Assembly: GCF_022919215.1 (NCBI RefSeq)
Contig: NZ_CP095046.1
Location: 1,478,501 to 1,542,500, forward strand
DNA length: 64,000 nt
From: Hymenobacter cellulosilyticus
GTDB taxonomy: Bacteria; Bacteroidota; Bacteroidia; Cytophagales; Hymenobacteraceae
Reading direction: 5' to 3'
Part shown: piece after piece, positions 52,538 through 60,460 of the stretch
Layout of the letters: each line of letters opens with the position of its first letter
Position numbering within the stretch: the first letter of the stretch is position 1
Program-made: the position numbers and the translations under genes
Notes under the pieces: generated by a model
What the model was told of the DNA's origin: nothing
The model's database searches: none
What the model saw: only the letters and a program-made list of their open reading frames with translations

Positions 52538-53059
52538 ATGTCCGGCTTCGATATTCTGCTGCTGATTCCGCTGGGTGTGGGTGCCGTAAAGGGCTTCCGG
52601 CGCGGACTGGTGCTGGAGGCGGCTTCCCTGCTGGCCTTCGTGCTGGGCATTATCGGTGGGCTGGCCTTGCTCAACGACGCTATTCCGCTGGTGCGCAATT
52701 ACGTGGGCGAGGCCTTCGGGCTGCTGCCCATCGTGGCGTTCCTGCTGGTGTTTGTGCTCATTACCTGGGGCGTACATCTGGCCGGCAGCTTCGTCAAAAC
52801 GGCCGTGCACCTGACGCCCCTGGGCATGCTCGACAACCTGCTGGGCGGGGCCGCCGGGGCGCTAAAATGGGTGCTGGGCATCAGCCTGCTGCTGCACGGC
52901 GTAGGCTTTGCCGGTCTGAAGCTGCTTTCACCCACGGTCGTCGCCGATTCGCAGGTGCTACCCGTGGTGCAGCAAGCCACGCCCTTTGCTCTCGAAATAG
53001 TGGGCTTTGCCATGCCCTTTGCCACCACGCTGCTGGAGCAGCTGCGCGGGGTGTTTTAA
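52538..53059 (+). CDS. CvpA family membrane protein
   Basis: A 173-residue inner-membrane protein with four helices. The N-terminal MSGFDILLLIPLGVGAVKGF and RRGLVLEAASLLAFVLGIIG match CvpA/colicin V production proteins, and the conserved LLDNLLGG-type loop appears as GMLDNLLGGAAGALKW near 110-125. E. coli cvpA is needed for colicin V secretion, but in other bacteria the role is generally envelope-related and undefined. The start codon lies 2 nt from the last octamer of element D, so the ribosome site must lie within the element arm. Confidence 0.88.
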   Translation: MSGFDILLLIPLGVGAVKGFRRGLVLEAASLLAFVLGIIGGLALLNDAIPLVRNYVGEAFGLLPIVAFLLVFVLITWGVHLAGSFVKTAVHLTPLGMLDNLLGGAAGALKWVLGISLLLHGVGFAGLKLLSPTVVADSQVLPVVQQATPFALEIVGFAMPFATTLLEQLRGVF

Positions 53060-53161
53060 CCATCCGGGGCCCTTGACGGTTAAAGTGTATTCTGGCCACG
53101 GTGGTGAAAATACTCCGGCCGCTGCCAACCTCCGAGCCGGAAAATTGCTCCGTACGCTACC

Positions 53162-53799
53162 ATGCGCCTGCTGCTGCTCGACAACTTCGACTCATTCACT
53201 TTCAACCTGCTGGATTACTTTCAGCAGCTTGGGGCCCAGGTGCAGGTAGTGCGCAACGACGTGCCGCTAGCCGAAATCAGACAATACGACTTCGACGCCA
53301 TCGTTCTGTCGCCGGGGCCAGGCACACCCGGCAAGGCGGGCTGCCTGATGCAGGTCATCGAGGAATACCACCAGCGCGTGCCCATGCTGGGCGTGTGCCT
53401 GGGTCATCAGGCCCTGGGTGAGTTCTTCGGAGCCCAGCTCCAGCGGGCAGCCCGGCCCATGCACGGCAAGGTGTCGGAAGTAGCCGTGGCCGCGCCCGAC
53501 CCGCTGTTTGCCGGGTTACCGCCGCAGTTTTCCGTCACGCGCTACCATTCATTGATTGTCAATCTATTACCCCTGATTTAAAGCCACTGGCTTATACCAC
53601 CGATGCGGCGCACGAACTGATGGGATTCCGCCACCGTACCTACCCTTCGTACGGCGTCCAGTTTCATCCCGAAGCGCTGCTCACTTCCCACGGGCTGGCC
53701 TTACTCAGCAATTGGGTCAAGTGTTGTATCATTGCAAAGGATGGTCACTCAGCCCTAGCCGGCTTCGAAATCTCCCCAGAAGATGGAATTGCAGATTAA
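53162..53799 (+). CDS. Class I glutamine amidotransferase (anthranilate/aminodeoxychorismate synthase component II) (frameshift near 53571)
   Basis: Glutaminase subunit of 212 residues. The triad is intact across the break: Cys in GVCLGHQALG near residue 80 and His-Glu in YGVQFHPEALL near 170-175. The N-terminal MRLLLLDNFDSFTFNLLDYF is the TrpG/PabA opening, and SPGPGTPGKAG near 55-65 is the oxyanion strand. The frame breaks at the CCCC run near 53571; adding one C gives PPDLKPLAYTTDAAHELMGF and the natural end, 53799. The C-terminus is about 20 residues longer than usual. With no trpE or pabB nearby, tryptophan or folate duty cannot be decided. Confidence 0.88.
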
Positions 53800-54561
53800 G
53801 GAACAGAACGGTTTTCAGTATGTAGAAGAAGGCTCCGGCGAGGTGCTGCTGCTCTTGCACGGCCTGTTTGGCGCCCTGAGCAATTGGCAGGACGTCATTC
53901 AGGAATTCGGCTCCGACTACCGGGTAATTATCCCGCTGCTGCCCATCTACGACATGCCCTGACCCAGGCCGGGGTGCCCGGGCTGGTCAATTATGTGGAA
54001 GAATTTCTGCGCGAAATGCGCCTGGAAGAGCCCATGACGGTGCTCGGCAACTCCCTCGGCGGCCATATTGCCCTGGTCTATACCCTGCGCAACCCCAAGA
54101 TGGTGCAGCGCCTGGTGCTGACCGGCAGCAGCGGCTTGTTCGAAGATTCCATGGGCGGCTCTTTCCCGAAGCGTGGCAACTACGACTTTGTGCAGGAGCG
54201 CGTGGCCTACACCTTTTACGACCCCCGCATTGCTACCAAGGACTTGGTGGATGAGGTGTTCAACGTCACCAACTCCAATACCAAGGTGTTGCGCATTATC
54301 AACATTGCCCGCTCGGCTCAGCGCCATAACCTGGGCAAGGAGCTGACCAAGATTACCGTACCCACGCTGCTGGTCTGGGGCCTGAACGACACCATTACGC
54401 CCCCGGTAGTGGCCCACGAGTTTGAGCGGCTGCTGCCCAACAGTGAGCTGCATTTTCTGGACCACTGCTGCCACGTGCCCATGATGGAGCGGCCGCAGGA
54501 TTTCAACCTGTTATTGCGGCAGTTTTTGCGTCGTACGGCCCTGGAGCCCGCTCTGTCGTAA
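53783..54561 (+). CDS. Alpha/beta hydrolase (frameshift near 53957)
   Basis: A 259-residue hydrolase starting at the ATG at 53783 (MELQIKEQNGFQYVEEGSGE), overlapping the previous gene's stop by 17 bp. The oxyanion motif LLHGLFGALSNWQD is near residues 31-44. The frame breaks at CCC 53957-53959 and, after adding one C, continues LTQAGVPGLVNYVEEFLREM. The nucleophile is Ser in GNSLGGH near 92, the acid Asp in WGLNDTITPP near 200 and the catalytic His in DHCCHVPMMERP near 230. Substrate unknown; similar to 2-hydroxy-6-oxo-dienoate hydrolase-type enzymes but without an aromatic pathway nearby. Confidence 0.85.
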
Positions 54562-54643
54562 GTACTCCAAACAAAATGCCCCTTGGGTGCTTATTGGCGC
54601 CCCACCGCTTAAGTTTAATTCTGGCTTTCAGTTCTTTCCGCCC

Positions 54644-55321
54644 ATGCATTCGATGATTGCTGAAGACTTGCTCAACCAAATGATTCCGCCGCTCAAGGTG
54701 TCGGACTCAGCCGGGAAGGCGGCCAAGTGGCTGGAAGAATTCCACGTTGGCCAGCTGCCCGTGCTCGACAACCGCCTTTACCGCGGCCTGATTACCGAAG
54801 CCGACCTGCTCGACCACGAGCACCCCGATGAGCCGCTGACCAACGTGTCGTTTGGCTTCGCCGACGTGCACGTGCAGCGCGACCAGCATTTTTACAGCAT
54901 CATGGAGCTGGCTATCCAAAATAAGTTGCAGCTCGTGCCGGTGCTCGACGATAAGCAGGAGTACCTGGGCGTGGTAACCGTGGGCGACACGCTGGCCGCT
55001 TTTGGTCAATTGCCCATTGCCGCGGGCCAGGGCGGTATCCTGGTGCTGTCGATGGAGGAGCGCGACTACTCCCTGACCCAGATCAGCCGCTACGTGGAGG
55101 AAAACAACGCCAAAGTTCTCAGTGCCCACGTAGCCCAGGACGAGCACGACCCTTACAAGATCCGGCTGACTCTGAAGCTCAACACGCCCAACATGGCCCG
55201 CATTACGGCCACCCTGGAGCGGTTTGGCTACGTTATTACCGCCCAGTTTAGCGGGGCCGGCGAAGTAAGTGAGGACGAGCAGGAGCGTTTCGACGGCTTA
55301 CTCAAATACTTGAGCCTGTAG
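54644..55321 (+). CDS. CBS-domain protein with ACT-like C-terminus
   Basis: A 225-residue cytoplasmic protein from the ATG at 54644 (MHSMIAEDLLNQMIPPLKVS). Two CBS motifs fill residues 1-125 (KAAKWLEEFHVGQLPVLDNR and MELAIQNKLQLVPVLDDKQE). Residues 135-205 have a beta-alpha-beta-like ACT pattern (QGGILVLSMEERDYSLTQIS ... KIRLTLKLNTPNMARITATL). CBS domains usually bind adenosyl compounds such as AMP, ATP or SAM, so it may sense energy state. Located 82 bp after the hydrolase gene and 19 bp before the Omp85 gene. Confidence 0.85.
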   Translation: MHSMIAEDLLNQMIPPLKVSDSAGKAAKWLEEFHVGQLPVLDNRLYRGLITEADLLDHEHPDEPLTNVSFGFADVHVQRDQHFYSIMELAIQNKLQLVPVLDDKQEYLGVVTVGDTLAAFGQLPIAAGQGGILVLSMEERDYSLTQISRYVEENNAKVLSAHVAQDEHDPYKIRLTLKLNTPNMARITATLERFGYVITAQFSGAGEVSEDEQERFDGLLKYLSL

Positions 55322-55340
55322 GTAGACTTTTACATTTCGA

Positions 55341-56878
55341 GTGTTGAATCCTGAACCGGCGGCTTCGCCCCATTGCCCCTGTGCCTCTTCATTCCAACCG
55401 AAACGGCAGTTCAGCATTCACCAGCTAACCCGCAAGATTCTGCCAGTCTTTGCTGGCCTGCTCATACTGCTGCTGGGCTACCTGCCCGCCGCGGCTACCC
55501 CCGTGCCGCCCGATTCCGTCCGCCGCGCCCCGCTCGACAGCCTAGTGCGGGCTCAGTGCCCTGGGTATCCGGTTTTGCGCGTGGCCTCCATTCTCTTTGT
55601 GGGCAATGAGGTTACCAAGGAGCGGATTCTGCGGGCCGAGCTGGATTTTCGGGAAGGCGACACTGTTTCGGCTCCAACCCTGACCCACCGCCTCGAAGCC
55701 AACCGCCTCCGGGTCTTCAACCTGCAGCTGTTTCACCACGTCCTGACCCAGGTAGTGTGCCGCAATGGAGAATTGACGGTGCTTTTTAGCGTGCAGGAGC
55801 GCTGGTACACCTTCCCGGTTCCCATTTTGTCTCTGGCTGACCGCAACTTCCGGTCCTGGCTCGACCGGCCCGACCGTTGGCGCCGCGTGGATTACGGCCT
55901 GCATGTGGAGCGGAAAAACTTTCGGGGCGCAACGAAGAAATTCGGGGTAATCTGCAGCTGGGCTTCAACCGCAAGTATGAGCTCTTCTACGATACGCCCG
56001 GCTATGGCAAGCTGCGTCGCCTGGGATTTGGGGTAGGGGGCTCTTATTACCGGAGCCACTCCCTGGATTATGCTACCGTCGAAGACCGCCTGCAAAACTT
56101 TCGCGACGATACCGGCTTTCCCATCGAGCGGCGCTACGTAACGGCCGGCCTGCGCTGGCGCCACTCGGTGCAGCGCCGCGCCCTGCTGGACGTATCCTAC
56201 CACCGCGAAACAATTTCTGACTCCGTAGTGCGCCTCAACCCGGATTACTACCTCACCGGAAGCCGCCGTGACTTTGTGGACATTGCCCTGACGGGTATTT
56301 TCAACTACCGCAACACCTTTGCCTACCCGCTCACTGGTCACTATCTGCAGCTCAGCCTGATTCAGCGCCTGTTTGTTACCTCTGCCCCGCCCATCACCAC
56401 GCTCCGGGCTCAGGTAGCCAAATATGTGGACCTAGGTCATGATTTCTACTACAATATTGGCCTGCAAGGGCAGGTGCGGGTTGGGGAGCGAATTGCCTAC
56501 GTCGACAATCGGGCCTTAGGCTATTCGGAGTTGGTGCGCGGCTACGATCAGTACGTCGTCGACGGGCGACACTACGGCTTGGTGCAGCAGGGCATTTCGT
56601 ACCGGCTCCTGGATGCGGGGCGCCTTAAACTAGGCGGCATCAATAACCCCAAAATCAACAGCATTCCCCTGGTGCTATATTTAAATACATTTGCCGACGC
56701 CGGTTACGTGGCCAGCCGGGGTGCCGAGCGTGGCAGCCGGCTGCCCAACCGGCTGCAGGCGGCCGTAGGCATCGGTTTGCACCTGGTCACGTATTACGAC
56801 CGGGTTATAACCCTGGAGTATACCCGCAATGCCCTCGGGCAAGGCGGGTTTTTTCTGCGTACCGAATTTCCCATCTAG
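55341..56878 (+). CDS. Short Omp85/BamA-like outer-membrane protein with single POTRA (frameshift near 55924)
   Basis: A 512-residue outer-membrane protein. After a signal segment (ILPVFAGLLILLLGYLPAAA near 33-52) there is one POTRA domain (LRVASILFVGNEVTKERILR, about residues 75-160), then a barrel of roughly 320 residues. The Omp85 hallmark VRGYDQYVVDG near 400 resembles the VRG[F/Y] motif. The frame breaks in GGGG 55924-55927; adding one G restores RGRNEEIRGNLQLGFNRKY. I start at GTG 55341, which is not certain. It could be a TamA-like or lipid/protein assembly factor, separate from the five-POTRA BamA at 60461. Confidence 0.75.
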
Positions 56879-56915
56879 CCCTGGCTGGCCGCCGGCCGCC
56901 GGTTAAGTTTCTGTT

Positions 56916-57809
56916 ATGAAAATCGCGATTCTCGGCAAACCCTTCGATGAGGAGACGGTGCCGTTTCTGCAGGCTCTGCTCGACGACCTCGTTGCGCGGG
57001 GCACTGAAGTAATCATCGTGGAGTCCTTCCGTACCTACCTCGATAACCGCCTGCGCCTGCCGGAAAGCATCGGCACGTTCCGGCGCGGCGACTCCCTGCG
57101 CGACGTGCAATTTGTTTTCAGCATCGGCGGCGATGGTACTCTATTGGATACGGTAACCTACGTGGGCGCCCTGCAGATTCCAATTTTAGGTATCAACACC
57201 GGCCGGCTGGGCTTTTTGGCCACCATCACCGTAGAGCGCATCGCCCAGGCCATCGATGCTCTGTTCAAAGGCCACTTTGTGGTGGAGGAACGCAGCCTGA
57301 TTCGGGTGGAAACTGATCCGGAAGTTTTTGATGGTATTAACTTCGGCCTCAACGAGTTTTCGATTCTGAAGCGCGATACGTCCTCCATGATTGTGGTGCA
57401 CACGTATATCGACGGCGAGTATCTGAACTCGTATTGGGCCGACGGCCTGATTGTTGCTACGCCCACCGGCTCCACCGGCTACTCCCTGAGTTGCGGCGGA
57501 CCAGTAATGTTGCCTCAGACCAACAATTTTATCATTGCTCCCGTATGTCCGCACAATCTGAATGTCCGTCCGCTCATCGTCTCCGACCGTAGCGTGATTT
57601 CCTTCGAGATTGAGGGTCGCAGCAATAACTTTCTGCTGTCCCTCGATTCGCGCTCGGTAGCCGTCGACGCGGGTATTCAGATTGCGGTCCGTCGCGAAAA
57701 CTTTGCGGTCCGTCTTGTCAAGCTCAACCATGTTAACTTTCTGACTACGTTGCGCAGTAAGTTGAACTGGGGTCTGGACAAGCGGAACCCGGCCGGTATC
57801 TTGCTCTAA
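56916..57809 (+). CDS. nadK: NAD kinase
   Basis: Cytoplasmic enzyme that phosphorylates NAD to NADP, 297 residues. The diagnostic SIGGDGTLLDTV motif is near residues 68-79, followed by the conserved GINTGRLGFLATI near 92-104 and the ADGLIVATPTGSTGYSLSCG motif near 171-190. It begins 37 bp after the Omp85-like gene and is in the same direction as the following DUF6089, uppS, bamA and skp genes. This gene order is found in other Bacteroidota, so it is a conserved envelope cluster, not a specific functional operon. Confidence 0.97.
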   Translation: MKIAILGKPFDEETVPFLQALLDDLVARGTEVIIVESFRTYLDNRLRLPESIGTFRRGDSLRDVQFVFSIGGDGTLLDTVTYVGALQIPILGINTGRLGFLATITVERIAQAIDALFKGHFVVEERSLIRVETDPEVFDGINFGLNEFSILKRDTSSMIVVHTYIDGEYLNSYWADGLIVATPTGSTGYSLSCGGPVMLPQTNNFIIAPVCPHNLNVRPLIVSDRSVISFEIEGRSNNFLLSLDSRSVAVDAGIQIAVRRENFAVRLVKLNHVNFLTTLRSKLNWGLDKRNPAGILL

Positions 57810-57856
57810 TACATTGACTTTTTCTTGTATTTCTTTTTTAAGTTCCCGGCAACCTC

Positions 57857-57864
57857 TACTTTTG
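57857..57864 (+). promoter_or_regulatory. -7 box for the DUF6089 gene
   Basis: TACTTTTG matches TAnnTTTG. The leader to the ATG at 57938 would be about 65 nt. No TTG at normal spacing, so it is moderate. It suggests an internal promoter within the nadK-bamA cluster. Confidence 0.45.
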
Positions 57865-57937
57865 TCATCAACTGAACTCGTGTCCATACGGATTTAACGA
57901 CGCTCACCTTCTTCGCATATCCTTAATCTCGCTCAAT

Positions 57938-58846
57938 ATGAAGCAACTCTTCACCAACATCTTGGCTCTGCTGCTAGTGGTTTCGCTGGTCGCCACAGAG
58001 GCGAGTGCGCAACAGTTTAGTAAGCGGAAGCAGTACAACTCTGTCGGCGTAAGCATCAATGCGATGAACTACTTCGGTGACATCGTGCCGAAAGCCAGCA
58101 TTCCTAGCTTGCGTTTTGCTGCAACTCGCCCTAACATCGGCGTAAACTTCACGCACCGCTTTGCCCCCCGGATTTCGGCGCGGGTTGCCTTCGCCTACGG
58201 CCGTATCACCGGCGATGACGAGAAAGCTGCCGACAAGACTGATCCGGACGCTCGTTTCCGCTACCACCGCAACATGAACTTCCGCAACGACATCCTCGAA
58301 CTGTCGGCTGTGGGTGTGTTCGACCTGATTGCCAACCGTAACAACTATATCAAGCGTCCGGACTTCGTTCCCTACGTATTCGCTGGTATCGGTGTGTTCC
58401 ACCACAACCCCAAAGGTCTGGTGCGCGGCGGTAACACCGCTGGTGTTTCGGAAGGCTCGTATGTGAACCTGCAGCCCCTGCGCACGGAAGGTGTTGACTA
58501 CAGTCTGACCGGCCTTTCGATTCCTTTTGGTGGTGGTGTTCGTTACAAAGTCAACAAAAGCTTTGATATTGGCCTCGAAATCGGCTGGCGCAAGACCTTC
58601 ACCGACTACTTGGACGATGTAAGCGGCAACTATGTGGATCAGAACACGCTGGGCAGCGCTGAAGCCAAGTACTTCGGTGGCGGCATCACCCGCACGGACG
58701 ACATCACGGCTAACACGCCTTACACGAACTTCAATGCTCCCGGCGAAATGCGCGGTAAGGGCAATGAAAAAGACTGGTACATCGTTACGGGTCTTAACGT
58801 AAACTACATTCTCGCCCCGCGCGTTAAAAGCCCCAAATTCCGATAG
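57938..58846 (+). CDS. DUF6089 family outer-membrane beta-barrel protein (copy 1)
   Basis: A 302-residue protein with signal peptide MKQLFTNILALLLVVSLVAT and a small beta-barrel. Motifs shared with the family include SVGVSINAMNYFGDIVPKAS near residues 36-55, RISARVAFAYGRITGDDEKA near 82-101 and the closing WYIVTGLNVNYILAP. The DUF6089 family is common in Bacteroidota beside uppS and bamA; its role is unknown. Intact, unlike the adjacent copy. It has a candidate promoter at 57857. Confidence 0.88.
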   Translation: MKQLFTNILALLLVVSLVATEASAQQFSKRKQYNSVGVSINAMNYFGDIVPKASIPSLRFAATRPNIGVNFTHRFAPRISARVAFAYGRITGDDEKAADKTDPDARFRYHRNMNFRNDILELSAVGVFDLIANRNNYIKRPDFVPYVFAGIGVFHHNPKGLVRGGNTAGVSEGSYVNLQPLRTEGVDYSLTGLSIPFGGGVRYKVNKSFDIGLEIGWRKTFTDYLDDVSGNYVDQNTLGSAEAKYFGGGITRTDDITANTPYTNFNAPGEMRGKGNEKDWYIVTGLNVNYILAPRVKSPKFR

Positions 58847-58888
58847 CCTGCTTAGGCTGGCTGTCGATTCAAACTCACAGCTAGTCTA

Positions 58889-59635
58889 ATGACGCATTCG
58901 AATCCCTTCAAAACACTCCTTGTTTGCTTTGTGCAAGCAGGGAGTGTTTTTTTTGCTTTCTCCGCCGCTGCTCAGAATACGAGTGAACTTGGTATTGGCA
59001 TCGGGGCATGGTGTACAAGGGGAGCTTGCCCCGGCTTATAAGTTTAATAACAACCGCCCGGCCGCCAATATTTTCTACCGCAAGGATATATCAGCGCCAA
59101 TCACGCTGCGCGGTAGCTTTCTTTGGGGCTTGGTGCGGGCCGATGATGCCAACGTGCAGGGCGTTAATGGCAACGTGGCTCCGCTACCCGCTTACCGGCA
59201 AACCAACGTAAAAGGGAATATTCTGGAAGCAGCGGCGGCCGTGGAATACAACTTTTTCGATTACCGTAACCGCAAGGAGAAAATACACTTCACGCCCTAT
59301 GTTTTTGTGGGCGTAGCAGGTTTTCTGGCCCGCACCCGGACAATCAGCAATGCTGGTCTGGAGCAGCTGGAAAAAGAGGGGGCACGCTGGGCGTAGCCAT
59401 TCCCGCAGGCATTGGCTTCAAGTTGGCCTTGTCGCCGCGCTGGAACCTGGGCTTAGAAGCCGGTGCTCGCAAAGCCTTCACCGACGAACTGGACCACCTG
59501 GGTACGCAAAACCCTTTGCTGGTGAATACGCACGACCAAGACTGGTATTTCTATAACGGCTTGAGCATTTCTTATACCTTCTATAAAATTAATTGCCCCG
59601 ATTCCTACAAGGCGAATCCTAAGTTGCTGCGCTAG
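58889..59635 (+). CDS. DUF6089 family outer-membrane protein, copy 2 (three frameshifts)
   Basis: The ATG at 58889 opens MTHSNPFKTLLVCFVQAGSV, a signal peptide ending near SAAAQ, then SELGIGIG. Breaks occur at GGGG 59003-59006, GGGG 59019-59022 and GGGGG 59378-59382. Adding one G at each yields MVYKGELAPAYKFNNNRPA, the barrel with ILEAAAAVEYNFFDYRNRK, and, after the third, TLGVAIPAGIGFKLALSPRW to a natural end at 59635. Restored length is 249 residues. All three repairs are in the same direction. The gene is probably intact in the cell, as copy 1 is, although three breaks in 750 bp also fits a true pseudogene. Confidence 0.75.
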
Positions 59636-59704
59636 AAGTCGGATGGGCGGGGGCTTAATGCAACCATTTGCGTAACTTGCAGCCTCTTTACGCAAAAAGT
59701 ACTG

Positions 59705-60451
59705 ATGGCCGCCCGGTCCGAACTAGACACTCAGAATATTCCTGCCCACGTTGCTGTCATCATGGACGGCAACGGCCGTTGGGCCAAAAAAAAAGGTGGG
59801 CTCCGCATTTTCGGGCACCAAAGCGCTATTACGGCGGTTCGGGAAACGGTTGAAGGTGCCGCTGAATTAGGTGTTCAGTACCTGACGCTCTATGCCTTTT
59901 CTACCGAAAACTGGGCCCGACCTAAGCATGAGGTAATGGCCCTGATGCAGCTGCTGGTTCACACCATTCGGCAGGAAACGCCTACGCTTCTCAAGAACAG
60001 CATCCGGCTTGAGTCAATTGGAGACGTTTCTAGCTTGCCCGAGTCCTGTCAGCGGGAACTGCGCGAGTCGAAGGAACTTACCAAAGGCGGAACCCGCATG
60101 ACGCTGGTGTTGGCGCTGAGCTACAGTGGCCGCTGGGACCTGACCCAGGCAGCCAAGCAGTTGGCGGCGGATGTGGTCCGGGGTGCAGTGCAGCCCGAAC
60201 AAATAACCGAGCAGACCATAACCGGCTACCTCGCCACGGCGGGCATGCCCGACCCGGAGCTGTTGATCCGGACCAGTGGGGAGCAACGCATCAGTAATTT
60301 CCTGTTGTGGCAGCTCGCCTACACCGAACTCTACATTACGGAGGTACTGTGGCCGGATTTTCGGCGCGAACACCTCTACGACGCCATCCAAGCCTACCAG
60401 CGCCGGGAGCGGCGCTTTGGCAAAACCAGTGAGCAGCTAACCGTTTCGTAA
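59705..60451 (+). CDS. uppS: Isoprenyl transferase (undecaprenyl diphosphate synthase)
   Basis: Cis-prenyltransferase of 248 residues that builds the C55 carrier lipid for peptidoglycan and O-antigen. The diphosphate-binding site is IMDGNGRWAKKKG near residues 20-32 with Asp22 catalytic. Other conserved stretches are LTLYAFSTENWARPKHEV near 60-77 and ADVVRG, then MPDPELLIRTSGEQRISNFL near 182-201. Nine bases separate it from bamA, an operon. It depends on IspF-pathway precursors. Confidence 0.97.
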   Translation: MAARSELDTQNIPAHVAVIMDGNGRWAKKKGGLRIFGHQSAITAVRETVEGAAELGVQYLTLYAFSTENWARPKHEVMALMQLLVHTIRQETPTLLKNSIRLESIGDVSSLPESCQRELRESKELTKGGTRMTLVLALSYSGRWDLTQAAKQLAADVVRGAVQPEQITEQTITGYLATAGMPDPELLIRTSGEQRISNFLLWQLAYTELYITEVLWPDFRREHLYDAIQAYQRRERRFGKTSEQLTVS

Positions 60452-60460
60452 GTTTTTCGA

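Noticed and set aside
54587..54643. Earlier start for the CBS-domain protein
   Set aside because: The 19 extra residues are Pro/Phe-rich and lie just after the previous gene; the MHSMIAEDLL start fits CBS proteins of this type.
57938..59635. DUF6089 pair as a toxin or phase-variable system
   Set aside because: Signal peptides, barrel strands and the uppS/bamA neighbourhood support ordinary outer-membrane proteins. G runs are short and the same kind of break occurs in housekeeping genes.
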